Shown: piece by piece, positions 15,443 to 22,182 of the stretch
How positions within the stretch are numbered: position 1 is the stretch's first letter
Layout of the letters: each line of letters starts with the position of its first letter
Assembly: GCA_900550385.1 (NCBI GenBank)
Contig: URRZ01000017.1
Span: 1-27,853, forward strand
Reading direction: 5' to 3'
DNA length: 27,853 nucleotides
DNA from: an uncultured Coriobacteriaceae bacterium
Lineage (GTDB): Bacteria; Actinomycetota; Coriobacteriia; Coriobacteriales; Eggerthellaceae
Program-made: the position numbers and the translations under genes
Notes under the pieces: model-generated
What the model saw: the letters and a program-made list of their open reading frames with translations, nothing else
What the model was told of the DNA's origin: nothing
The model's database searches: none

Positions 15443-15841
15443 TTAGCCGCGACCGGTCCTCTCGGCATCGCGCATGCGGCGCTCGGCGTCGAGTATGAGG
15501 GTGTCGTAGGTCTCGATCTTCTTGTCGAGGCGGTCCAAGCCCTCCTGCATCGTGGCGATGCGCTGCTTGAGCAGGTCGCGTTGGGTTTCCAGGATCGCCT
15601 TGCGCTGGGCGGTGGTGTCGCCGTCCTGCTCGAACAGGTTCATGTACTCGATGAGCGCGTCGATGGGCATCCCCGCGGCGCGCATGCATTTGACGAACTC
15701 GATGCGCTGGCAGTCGGCTTCGCCGTAATCGCGAACGCCGCTGGTGGTGCGGGGGACGGGGCGCAGCAGCCCGATGCGCTCGTAATAGCGCAGGGTGTCG
15801 GCGGTCACGCCGTATTTCTTGCTCACTTCCGCGATCTTCAT
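15443..15841 (-). CDS. MerR-family transcriptional regulator
   Basis: A 132-residue MerR protein. The ATG at 15841 follows AAGGGAGCAGC; the open frame extends upstream but without family similarity. The N-terminal winged HTH, MKIAEVSKKYGVTADTLRYY then ERIGLL, is canonical, followed by GVRDYGEADCQRIEFVKCMR, a second helix pair, and a long dimerisation coiled coil (about 80-120). The C terminus lacks the CxxxxxxxxC metal loop of CueR/ZntR-type sensors; its two Cys (near 49 and 56) are within the HTH region. It most resembles the AdhR/YfmP-type regulators of aldehyde or electrophile response. Its promoter has the 19-bp spacer expected for MerR control, so it is probably autoregulated. The arylsulfotransferase gene lies 131 bp downstream on the same strand. 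Confidence 0.9.
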   Translation of the reverse strand: MKIAEVSKKYGVTADTLRYYERIGLLRPVPRTTSGVRDYGEADCQRIEFVKCMRAAGMPIDALIEYMNLFEQDGDTTAQRKAILETQRDLLKQRIATMQEGLDRLDKKIETYDTLILDAERRMRDAERTGRG

Positions 15842-15917
15842 GCTGCTCCCTTCGAGTGCGGGGTCCAGGGGCGCGCCCGATAGGCGCCGGTCGCGCTCGT
15901 CCGCGATGCTCCCGGCT

Positions 15918-15948
15918 ATTGAACCACTTGGAGCTAGGTTCAAGTCAA
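15918..15948 (-). promoter_or_regulatory. MerR-type promoter/operator with 19-bp spacer
   Basis: On the minus strand TTGACT (15948-15943) and TTCAAT (15923-15918) are separated by exactly 19 bp, the stretched spacing that MerR proteins correct by twisting DNA. The spacer contains dyads: ACTTG...CAAGT and TTGAACC...GGTTCAA. Transcription would begin about 70 nt before the MerR start at 15841. Confidence 0.7.
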
Positions 15949-15986
15949 GAATCGCTTGCTGCGGGAAAGGGGTGAGGGCGCAAACG

Positions 15987-16018
15987 AAAAACGGCAACGG
16001 AAGCTCTCCGTTGCCGTT
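15987..16018 (-). terminator. Intrinsic terminator, minus strand
   Basis: AACGGCAACGG (15990-16000) and CCGTTGCCGTT (16008-16018) form a perfect 11-bp stem with a 7-nt loop. On the minus strand it is followed by TTTTT. The same stem recurs at 16182-16210. Both follow tRNA 3' fragments, as a tRNA terminator would. Confidence 0.75.
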
Positions 16019-16026
16019 GCTCACTC

Positions 16027-16047
16027 TGGAGCGGGTGACGGGACTCG
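16027..16047 (-). pseudogene. Short tRNA 3'-end remnant (copy A)
   Basis: On the minus strand this encodes the CCA end, acceptor strand CACCCGC and part of the T-arm of a tRNA, then homology stops at 16047. It is part of a 40-bp perfect direct repeat (16008-16047 and 16200-16239) that also includes half of the terminator hairpin. A GC-rich hairpin (16047-16069, TTCGC-TAC-GCGAA core) follows directly. Confidence 0.6.
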
Positions 16048-16105
16048 CGCCTTCGCTACGCGAACGCGCACCCCTCCCTCGCAAACTCGGTCGGGCGAAA
16101 TCCTA

Positions 16106-16128
16106 AAAACGCCCCACAGGGGCGTTTT
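16106..16128. terminator. Bidirectional terminator hairpin
   Basis: AAAACGCCCC (16106-16115) pairs with GGGGCGTTTT (16119-16128) around a 3-nt loop. Both strands have a T-run at the exit side (TTTTCTT on plus, TTTTTAGG on minus). It lies between the two tRNA remnants. Just beyond it, GGTTCGAGTCC (16151-16161) looks like a T-arm in the opposite orientation. Confidence 0.7.
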
Positions 16129-16178
16129 CTTAACGGATTTCCACCTTATCGGTTCGAGTCCCTTTCCGCGCTCGAAAC

Positions 16179-16210
16179 AAAAACGGCAACGGAGATGATC
16201 CGTTGCCGTT
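16179..16210 (-). terminator. Intrinsic terminator of the disrupted tRNA-Gly
   Basis: AACGGCAACGG (16182-16192) and CCGTTGCCGTT (16200-16210) pair around AGATGAT, with TTTTT following on the minus strand (16183-16179). It is 8 bp beyond the CCA end of the tRNA half-gene at 16219-16266, so it was probably that gene's terminator. Confidence 0.75.
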
Positions 16211-16218
16211 GCTCACTC

Positions 16219-16266
16219 TGGAGCGGGTGACGGGACTCGAACCCGCGAATACGAGCTTGGGAAGCT
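16219..16266 (-). pseudogene. 3' half of a tRNA-Gly gene, candidate attachment site
   Basis: Read on the minus strand this gives the anticodon loop TTCCCAA (anticodon CCC), the 3' anticodon stem, a variable region, T-arm GCGGG-TTCGAGT-CCCGT, acceptor strand CACCCGC, T and encoded CCA. The 5' half (acceptor, D-arm) is missing: at 16267 the sequence becomes unrelated. Truncation at the anticodon stem is the usual crossover place of tyrosine integrases. The 13-bp core AGCTTGGGAAGCT (16254-16266) recurs in the intact tRNA-Gly at 16476-16488. I interpret it as an att junction. Confidence 0.7.
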
Positions 16267-16323
16267 TTTGCCCTGCAAGCCTTCCTGCGGTTCATGAATC
16301 CCTTCTGACCTGCCCCTTTCTTG

Positions 16324-16380
16324 AATGTCAGACATTACAACTACCAGATACTGGAAAATATACTGGAAAAAACTGGAAGA
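16324..16380. other. Probable integrase arm-type sites and a palindrome
   Basis: TACTGGAAAA occurs at 16349-16358 and 16361-16370, with AACTGGAAGA at 16371-16380. These are closely spaced direct repeats of the kind bound by the N-terminal domain of tyrosine integrases. Just before them AATGTCAGACATT (16324-16336) is a perfect palindrome. The region is AT-rich, has no gene, and lies between the tRNA half-gene and the intact tRNA, as expected for an att arm. Confidence 0.5.
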
Positions 16381-16399
16381 ATTAACCCCCTTTGAAACG

Positions 16400-16433
16400 C
16401 AAAACGGGCACCATCGAGAAGCGATGATGCCCG
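16400..16433 (-). terminator. Intrinsic terminator of tRNA-Gly(CCC)
   Basis: CGGGCACCATCG (16405-16416) pairs with CGATGATGCCCG (16422-16433) with one mismatch around AGAAG. On the minus strand it exits into TTTT. It is 8 bp after the CCA end of the intact tRNA. Confidence 0.75.
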
Positions 16434-16441
16434 GTCAGGTC

Positions 16442-16515
16442 TGGAGCGGGCGACGGGAATCGAACCCGCGTTGTAAGCTTGGGAAGCTCAAGTTCTACCA
16501 TTGAACCACGCCCGC
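16442..16515 (-). tRNA. tRNA-Gly (anticodon CCC)
   Basis: A complete 74-nt cloverleaf on the minus strand: acceptor GCGGGCG/CGCCCGC, D-arm GTTC...GAAC with loop AATGGTA, anticodon stem TGAGC/GCTTA with loop TTCCCAA (anticodon CCC, reading GGG), T-arm GCGGG/CCCGT with loop TTCGATT, discriminator T and encoded CCA. It has its own terminator at 16400-16433. It lies between likely integrase arm sites and the integrase gene, so it may have been brought in by the integrated element to replace the tRNA-Gly(CCC) broken at 16219-16266. Confidence 0.95.
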
Positions 16516-16554
16516 AATTTAGCGAAAGACAGTATAACGTATCGCGCGGCTTTG

Positions 16555-17955
16555 TCACCGGAAATCCCCCTTAAGTCCATGCTTTTCCCCGCCGTCCACG
16601 AGCCCTGGGACGAGCCTGCCGACGTAGCGGTTCGCGAGCCCCCTCGTGGTGGCCGGGATGAATCCGACGTAGAGGTCGAGCGTGTAGGACGCGTCGGCGT
16701 GCCCGAGGAGCACCGACACCGTCTTTATGTTCTCGCCCCGGGCGAGGTTGATGGTCGCAAACGTGTGGCGCAGGGCGTAAGGCCTCGTGCCGGCGAACCC
16801 CGCCTTCCGGACGAACGCATTCCATCTCTTCTTGAACGAGTTGTAGCTCCAGGGGTTGCCCGTCTCGCCCAGAAGCGGCGTCGAGCTCCTGAGGACGAGC
16901 CCCATCTCGTCGAGGGTGCGCCTCTTCTCCACTATCCACGCCTCCACGACCGACGCCGTGTACCGGTCGAGCGGGACCGTGCGCATCGAGCTGTCGGACT
17001 TGGTGTAGCCCTCTATCCTCCCTGCGCGCTGGGCCGCCACGATCCGCACCTGCGCGTCGCCGTCCTCCCCGGCGGGGACGAATGCCCCGACGCGCAGGGC
17101 GAGCATCTCCTCCGGGCGCATGCCCGTGGAGAACAGGATGAGCACGGCCACCTTGGTCATGCCGAGGGGGAGGGACGACGCCTCCTCGAGGAACCTCCCC
17201 GCCTCGTCCTCCATCAGCGGGTCGATGAGAGGTCTGCCCTTCCTGAATCTCTTGGAGAGGAAGCGCTTCTTGGCGACGTTGCGCCCGACGTGCTCGCGGT
17301 CGACCGCGTCGTTGAGCACCTCCCGCACGAACTTGAGCACCTTGGACTGCATCGCCGGCCCGGCGATCCTCGGCGGCGACAGGGGGGTCCTCCTCTTGAG
17401 CCTCCCCTCGCGCCTCAGCCTCTCCCTGTTCTCCTCGAGCCGCCTCATCCGCTCCTCCGCCCACGCCTCTGAGAGGCGGGGCACCGCGAGCACGCAGCGC
17501 TCGACGTCCTCGGCGACGAGCTCTTTCAGGGGGATCGACCCTATCGTCGCCTTGGCGTACTCCAGGTAGCGCCTCTCGTTGGCGATTGACGCGGGGGAGA
17601 TCACCCCGACCCGGCGCTCGACGTACCTCTCCGCGTACTCCCCGAAGGGCATAGCCGCCCAGGCGGCGGCGTCGAGAGAGCCCCCGCCCCGCGCCTCGAG
17701 CGCGAGGTCGAGGACCGCGTTCTTCTCCTCCTCGAAGGCGCGGACCTGCCCTTTGAGGTCGACCTTCTTGTTGAGGGCGAACACCACGCGGGTGAGTTTC
17801 TTCTTCCCGCCGAAATGACGACGGTGCTCCTCGGGGATGCGGATGGTGAGCTCGTAGGCGGTGGTGTGCGAGTCCTTGCGCTTTCGCCGCGGCGTGCCGC
17901 GCCTCGCGGCCGCCTCGTCGAGGTTGTATGGTTTGTCGCAGTGAAGCAGCTGCAT
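16555..17955 (-). CDS. Tyrosine recombinase (phage/ICE-type integrase)
   Basis: A 466-residue site-specific recombinase. The N terminus (about 1-90) is an arm-binding type region with TTAYELTIRIPEEHRRHFGG. A core-binding SAM-like domain (about 100-215) follows, with an unusual basic insert MRRLEENRERLRREGRLKRR. The catalytic domain (about 245-450) shows Arg in STGMRPEEMLALR, HxxR in YALRHTFATINLARG, His in VLLGHADASYTLDLY and the nucleophilic Tyr of that last segment. It should integrate and excise DNA at a tRNA core, here probably tRNA-Gly. The start at 17955 is 13 nt after the excisionase stop and has no strong ribosome site, so coupling is likely. The gene's 3' end is 39 bp from the tRNA-Gly 5' end. 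The element body would extend to the right, where I see only decayed genes. Confidence 0.92.
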   Translation of the reverse strand: MQLLHCDKPYNLDEAAARRGTPRRKRKDSHTTAYELTIRIPEEHRRHFGGKKKLTRVVFALNKKVDLKGQVRAFEEEKNAVLDLALEARGGGSLDAAAWAAMPFGEYAERYVERRVGVISPASIANERRYLEYAKATIGSIPLKELVAEDVERCVLAVPRLSEAWAEERMRRLEENRERLRREGRLKRRTPLSPPRIAGPAMQSKVLKFVREVLNDAVDREHVGRNVAKKRFLSKRFRKGRPLIDPLMEDEAGRFLEEASSLPLGMTKVAVLILFSTGMRPEEMLALRVGAFVPAGEDGDAQVRIVAAQRAGRIEGYTKSDSSMRTVPLDRYTASVVEAWIVEKRRTLDEMGLVLRSSTPLLGETGNPWSYNSFKKRWNAFVRKAGFAGTRPYALRHTFATINLARGENIKTVSVLLGHADASYTLDLYVGFIPATTRGLANRYVGRLVPGLVDGGEKHGLKGDFR

Positions 17956-17968
17956 GGGTTGTCGTTCG

Positions 17969-18247
17969 TCAAGCGGACTGCAGGCCCTCGCGGCCCTCGT
18001 CCTTATACAGGTAGTTCAGCAGGGCGAGATTCGGCACGAGCCACTTCTTGCCGACGCGGCAGCCCTTGAGCTCACCGCGGGCGAGGAGGCGGCGCACCTC
18101 CTGGCTGGTGGCGCAGGTGAACTCCGCGACCTGGGCGGAGGTCATCATGTGCGGGTAGTCCTCCAGCATGAAGAGATAGAGCCCGTCCGGGTCGGCGGCG
18201 CGCAGTCGCTCCACGTCTATGCCGACCTCGCCGTGGATGTCGTTCAT
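17969..18247 (-). CDS. Small excisionase-like helix-turn-helix protein
   Basis: A 92-residue protein. The ATG at 18247 follows AGGGGAGCG; the longer frame is not needed. The C-terminal half, MTSAQVAEFTCATSQEVRRL then LARGELKGCRVGKKWLVP, is the MerR-like winged helix of the excisionase/HTH_17 family (target-site helix, then GxxxxGxKWLVP wing). The N-terminal 40 residues (DPDGLYLFMLEDYP) are unassigned. It is encoded directly before the integrase in the same direction. Proteins of this kind direct excision or regulate the integrase promoter. The function is inferred from family and position. Confidence 0.8.
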   Translation of the reverse strand: MNDIHGEVGIDVERLRAADPDGLYLFMLEDYPHMMTSAQVAEFTCATSQEVRRLLARGELKGCRVGKKWLVPNLALLNYLYKDEGREGLQSA

Positions 18248-18415
18248 TTCGCTCCCCTTTCCTCGTTTCGGTCCCAATCGGGATGATGGCCGGTTTCCAG
18301 AGGGGCGCAACCCTGCGCGCGACCCGCCCGCACCGTTGCGCCGCGGCGTGGGACGGGATATGCGGGCCGTCGGCTTCCCGGCGCGCTATGCGTTTCTTGC
18401 CAACATATATGCATT

Positions 18416-18437
18416 GACTCGGTAGCGAAACCGAATC
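18416..18437. promoter_or_regulatory. Inverted repeat upstream of the excisionase-integrase pair
   Basis: GACTCGGT (18416-18423) and ACCGAATC (18430-18437) match as inverted repeats at 7 of 8 positions around AGCGAA. An AT-rich ATATATGCAT (18406-18415) adjoins and could hold a minus-strand -10. It lies 169 bp before the excisionase start, in the otherwise gene-poor stretch 18248-18946. Confidence 0.35.
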
Positions 18438-18512
18438 GCCCCATTTCCGCGACGAGCGTCCTTGTTTGAGGTATGCGCAAGATCGTTGGCGTGAATTTCC
18501 GCATTCTATGAA

Positions 18513-18665
18513 ATGCTTAGATTCAAAATGGCAGGAAACGGTCTAGCTGTAAGCGCGCCTCCGGACAACAAATACCACGATTTAGCTAGGGAGACGGCAC
18601 TGCCTCCGTGGAACGCCTTAAGACAGAGAAGGAATGCCGACAGTATTATGGGCTTGGCGGTGTAG
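18513..18665 (+). CDS. Possible small hypothetical ORF (50 aa)
   Basis: ATG at 18513 to TAG at 18663-18665 encodes 50 residues with balanced composition, including APPDNKYHDLARETALPPWN. No clear ribosome site precedes it, and the opposite strand is also open over 18506-18766 (86 residues, partly hydrophobic). I recognise neither. Either could be a fragment of a decayed gene. I see no other gene in 18248-18946. Confidence 0.2.
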   Translation: MLRFKMAGNGLAVSAPPDNKYHDLARETALPPWNALRQRRNADSIMGLAV

Positions 18666-18946
18666 GGATATGAAAGAGGAAGCTCGATCGGCTGATATGG
18701 GCGGCGCGGATGAACCCCGAGGTCGTTAGTCTCACGAGCTCTTGTTATGCGCAAGCGGGAGAGCAAAGCATCTCGATGGATTAGGGTGAGTTATTGCCCT
18801 CGCCCTCGATGCAACCTTCTTTCTGACCTGGTTTTACTGCATTTGCTCTGCATGCTGTACAGTCCGTACGATATTCGTTCGACATCCCATCTGCTTCTGA
18901 TTCAAAACAAATATAGGAGTTTCACGTTTCGAGAGGATGCGGGCAT

Positions 18947-19297
18947 ATGATCTTTGCGATAACCGTTGAACGGACAATCGTCTTCTCTCTGATCCTTGCT
19001 ATTGGCTTCGCAGTGGCGAAGACCGCCGTCATCAAACGCGAATTCATGCCCGATCCCGCCCAGCTCATCACGAAGGTTCTGTTGCCTGTAATGATCTCCT
19101 ATTCCACCTGCGAAAACTGTACTCGATAAGACATTTTGACAACGTAGCGCTCATAGGCGTTTCGATCGTTTTCCATGTGGTTGCGTCTTTGTTGATGTTT
19201 GTTCTCGCCCGCTTGCCTATTCCATCCCAAGACAAAGACCGTGTCTTTCAGTTCCGCTTCATATTCGGCAATACGGGATTCATGGGCATTCCACTAT
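18947..19297 (+). pseudogene. AEC (auxin efflux carrier family) transporter, frameshifted and truncated
   Basis: The ATG at 18947 starts a hydrophobic N terminus (TIVFSLILAIGFAVAKTAVI, then LITKVLLPVMISYS) that stops at a TAA after about 60 codons. A shifted frame from about 19112 continues the same kind of protein with DNVALIGVSIVFHVVASLLM and then FRFIFGNTGFMGIPL. The motif FxNxGFMGIPL in a membrane protein is characteristic of AEC permeases, which carry organic acids. Homology ends near 19297, where another remnant begins. Only the first third of the transporter remains, with a frameshift near the AAAA at 19113-19116. It cannot be functional. Confidence 0.7.
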
Positions 19298-19513
19298 CAT
19301 GCGAACGCGTACAAGGGGCAGGCGTATCACGACCTCGCCGCGCTCCTTGAAGGAATGAGGCATCACGTGCTTACGACGAACCAAGATAGCCTCTTCGAAC
19401 GCGCGATGCCGCCGGCAAGGATTAGCTCTATCCAGGGGGATTGGTGCTACTTCCAATGTGCGAAGCCGAGTCATGGGGTGCACGCCGAACGAGTGCGCCG
19501 CAAAGCCAGCTGA
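19288..19513 (+). pseudogene. Sir2-family protein, internal fragment
   Basis: One frame encodes NAYKGQAYHDLAALLEGMRH, then HVLTTNQDSLFERAMPP and RISSIQGDWCYFQCAKPSHG, before a stop at 19511-19513. VLTTNxDxxFxxA followed by xxxxQGDxxxFQC is the NAD/substrate-binding part of Sir2 proteins, closest to the macro-domain-linked class. The N-terminal Rossmann GAG motif and the C-terminal end are absent. The fragment is fused directly to the AEC remnant, so two deletions or one recombination joined them. Confidence 0.65.
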
Positions 19514-19590
19514 ACTTCTGATCGGGAACGTTGCCTACTAGAACGCTTGAGCTTCGATGTTTTGCGGCAGCTCCGACCAAAAGTATTTTA

Positions 19591-19642
19591 CCCTGCAGCT
19601 GCTGACATGCGGCTGCTTCGCTATCGGAGATCAGCTGCAGGG
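19591..19642 (-). terminator. Inverted repeat after the SPFH gene, possible terminator
   Basis: CCCTGCAGCTG (19591-19601) and CAGCTGCAGGG (19632-19642) are perfect inverted repeats separated by 30 nt. They lie 16 bp past the stop of the minus-strand operon. On that strand the stem is followed by TAAAATACTTTTGG, which is only moderately U-rich. The long loop makes a standard terminator less certain. Confidence 0.45.
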
Positions 19643-19657
19643 AGTATTGCAAGAGGG

Positions 19658-21088
19658 CTAGCGCACGATGTCCCCATCGTCGAACGGATCGCCGCACTCG
19701 GGGCAGAATTTCGCCAACTGAGCGCCAGGTTGCGGCTCCCATCCGCATTTGTCACAACGGTACTGCGGAACGCCCGCCGGCTTGGGAGAACCGCACTCGC
19801 TGCAGAATTTCCCCTTGTTGAGGGCTCCGCACGAGCATGTCCAGCCATTGCCCTCAATCGGCTTGGACTTGCCGCATTCGGCGCAGAACTTCCCTTCGTT
19901 CTTCGCACCGCACCCGCAAATCCAGCCATCACCCGGTTGAGGCTGCGGCGCGCCGCAGCCCTGGCAGAATCTGCCGTTGTTTCCTGCCTGGCCGCACGCG
20001 CAGGTCCATCCTGCAGCAGAAACGTTCGCCGCAGCACCCGCAGCATCGCCCGACACAGCAGGGGAAGACTGCACCTGCTGCCCCATCTGATAAAGGCTCT
20101 GCGCACTTGCGCCGCCTGCGTTTTGGGCCATGTTCATGCCCATAAACGCCATTGCAGCCCCGCCCGATCCGGTGTTTTCTGCCGCAGCCTGCATCGCGGC
20201 GCCCTGAGCGCCCACCATGTAAGCCGCTGCAAGCGTAGGATCCCGAAACGCCGCATTGCGCTGCATTTCCTTGATCATCTGCTCGTCTTCTTCGTTGGCC
20301 TTGACTGAGGAAACCCCCACACGCTGGATCTCGATGCCGCGAAAGTCGCGCCACTGATCCGAAAGCTCGTCTTTGAGAACGTCGGCGAGCTCGCGCGTTT
20401 TCCCTGGCAGCTCGGAATAGCGAATGCCCATAGCCGAAATGCGGGCGAACGCAGGCTGAAGGGCGGTCAGAAGCTCGCTTTTCAGCTGTCCGTCGAGCTC
20501 CTCCCGGCCGTAGGTGTCCGCAATATTGCCGCACACGTTCGCGTAAAGCAGCATGGGGTTGGTGATCTTGTAGCTGTATTCGCCGAAGCACCTGATAGCT
20601 ATGTCGATATCGATGCCCGCGCGTTCGTCAACCACGCGAAACGGCACCGGCGAAGGGGTTCCGTACTTGTTGCCGACCAGCTCTTTAGTATTGAAGTAGT
20701 ACACGCGCTGATCCATCGGCGCTTCCCCTCCGAAGGTGAAGCGCTTGCCAACGTTGGCGAGCGCGGCAGTTATACCCGTGCCAAGATCGCCGGTGAACAA
20801 AGACGGCTCGGTATCGGCCTCGTAAGTGTACTCGCCGGGCTCGGCGCAAACGTCAACCACCTTGCCCTGTTCCACGATGAGCATGCACTGCCCATCCGCA
20901 ACAGCGATAACCGATCCGTTCGAGATGATGTTGTCGGTGCCTTTCGTGTTGCTCGATCTCGAGGACGCGCGCTTCGCCCCCTTAACGGCAAGCACATCGG
21001 CCGGAATTGCCTCGCAGTAGAAATAGTCTTTCCATTGGTCGGCCAAAACGCCGCCCGCAGACCCTACTGCCGCTTTGATGAGTCCCAT
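19658..21088 (-). CDS. SPFH-domain protein with four zinc ribbons (YdjI-like)
   Basis: A 476-residue protein. The ATG at 21088 follows AAAGGAC; MGLIKAAVGSAGGVLADQWK is the usual N terminus of this group. An SPFH/flotillin-like domain occupies about 25-290 (FYCEAIPADVLAVKG near its start, SVIAVADGQCMLIVEQGKVV, and LTALQPAFARISAMGIRYSE near its end). A Gly/Ala/Met-rich linker follows (about 290-355), then four zinc ribbons: WTCACG...FCQGCG, WICGCG...FCAECG, WTCSCG...FCSECG and YRCDKCG...FCPECG. Such proteins are often annotated as virion core protein because of distant poxvirus similarity, which is misleading. In Bacillus, YdjI acts with YdjG and YdjH at the membrane and these recruit a PspA paralogue. 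Here it ends a minus-strand cluster of homologues in the same order. The role is membrane organisation or stress, by family. Confidence 0.88.
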   Translation of the reverse strand: MGLIKAAVGSAGGVLADQWKDYFYCEAIPADVLAVKGAKRASSRSSNTKGTDNIISNGSVIAVADGQCMLIVEQGKVVDVCAEPGEYTYEADTEPSLFTGDLGTGITAALANVGKRFTFGGEAPMDQRVYYFNTKELVGNKYGTPSPVPFRVVDERAGIDIDIAIRCFGEYSYKITNPMLLYANVCGNIADTYGREELDGQLKSELLTALQPAFARISAMGIRYSELPGKTRELADVLKDELSDQWRDFRGIEIQRVGVSSVKANEEDEQMIKEMQRNAAFRDPTLAAAYMVGAQGAAMQAAAENTGSGGAAMAFMGMNMAQNAGGASAQSLYQMGQQVQSSPAVSGDAAGAAANVSAAGWTCACGQAGNNGRFCQGCGAPQPQPGDGWICGCGAKNEGKFCAECGKSKPIEGNGWTCSCGALNKGKFCSECGSPKPAGVPQYRCDKCGWEPQPGAQLAKFCPECGDPFDDGDIVR

Positions 21089-21216
21089 GTTCAAGTCCTT
21101 TCGATTGCCCAATACTCGATTTCTACGTATCCGTGTGCAATAGCGCCGAACGTTTAACTATCCAATGTGCGGCGTCGCAGCGCAGCATCGGACGGCTGCA
21201 GCGTTCTCAACGCCGC

Positions 21217-22182
21217 TCAGAACTTCCCGCTTGAGCCCGTGAAGCCCCCCGTTCGGGTGATAGAAGGGGCCTCGGATGCCTTGTTCTTTCGCTCGATAGG
21301 CTCACGGGAGACAGCGGTGCGTACAAACTCGTCGGCTTGCGCGGTAACCTCCACGGGACCAACCGCGTAACTCCTCGCCTCAACAGCAGGCTCAACCGAC
21401 CGCATTTTGCGCATGAGGTACGCCATGACCGCGTAAGTGAGAGCAACCGCCGCAGCGATCGGCACGCCCAAGGCGAACACCGCTTCGGTGACCAGTTCGG
21501 GAAGATCTTTCGGGGGATTACCGACGGTGTAGGGTTTTCCTTTGTCGGCGGCGTCAAGGTAGTTCTCAGTCCATGAGAGGAAGTCGACGGACCCTTCGTA
21601 CCAACGGTCTTCGGAGAAGTCATCGAGGAAGAACTCCGCCAGATACGAACATCCCGTATCGTCGAAAGCGTAGGACCCCTTGTCGCCGTGAGCGGCTAAA
21701 GCGTAGTCCCTCGACTCCATGGAGAGCAGCAAAACGATTCCGTCTTTCTGTTCCCCAACACCCAGATTGTAATCGGAGAACAACTGCGCTGCGGCAGAGC
21801 TGACCGACCCGTCGTAGTATGCGCGGTAATCCTCGACGAATACCAGATACGCGCCGAAACCGTCTTCCTGCTCGATACGGCGCGCTTGCTCCTCGAGTTC
21901 CGCCCTCTGCCCGGATGCGAGCAGGCCCGCCTCATCGGTCACGTGGCTGAGGAGCACAACTCGATTTTCCGCCTCCCCAGCGAAAGCGCAAGGAGCTTCG
22001 CACAAGGCGGACTGTCCGAGGAAAAGCGCCGGCGCACCGAACGCAAGCACCAGAAAGAAGGCGGCGAGGGCACGGGGCAGCCGCTTCGCCGTCGGCGTAT
22101 CGCATCGACGGCCGCGACGCACCGATGCGCCGCTTTTCGCAAAGCCAAGCGCATCGCGCGTATTCAATGGCATCCGAATCAT
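21217..22182 (-). CDS. TPM-domain membrane protein (YdjH-like)
   Basis: A 321-residue protein. The ATG at 22182 follows AAGGAGGCG and overlaps the preceding gene's TGA by ATGA, so translation is coupled. An N-terminal signal/anchor helix is at about 38-58. The TPM domain (about 75-215) begins VTDEAGLLASGQRAELEEQA and includes GVGEQKDGIVLLLSMESRDY. A second TM helix is at about 236-262, then a cytosolic tail ending TGGFTGSSGKF, a short form of the Gly/Ser tail of this family. TPM domains lie outside the membrane and may bind phosphate esters or metals; biochemical activity is unsettled. Order and coupling with the YdjG-like gene match the Bacillus ydjGHI arrangement. Confidence 0.85.
   Translation of the reverse strand: MIRMPLNTRDALGFAKSGASVRRGRRCDTPTAKRLPRALAAFFLVLAFGAPALFLGQSALCEAPCAFAGEAENRVVLLSHVTDEAGLLASGQRAELEEQARRIEQEDGFGAYLVFVEDYRAYYDGSVSSAAAQLFSDYNLGVGEQKDGIVLLLSMESRDYALAAHGDKGSYAFDDTGCSYLAEFFLDDFSEDRWYEGSVDFLSWTENYLDAADKGKPYTVGNPPKDLPELVTEAVFALGVPIAAAVALTYAVMAYLMRKMRSVEPAVEARSYAVGPVEVTAQADEFVRTAVSREPIERKNKASEAPSITRTGGFTGSSGKF

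Noticed and set aside
18506..18766. 86-codon minus-strand frame upstream of the excisionase
   Set aside because: It has a hydrophobic patch but no ribosome site or recognisable domain; at most a gene fragment.
19658..21088. Reading the SPFH/zinc-ribbon protein as a viral (virion core) protein and the region as a prophage
   Set aside because: The viral label is a common database misnomer for YdjI-like proteins; no capsid, terminase or tail genes are nearby.
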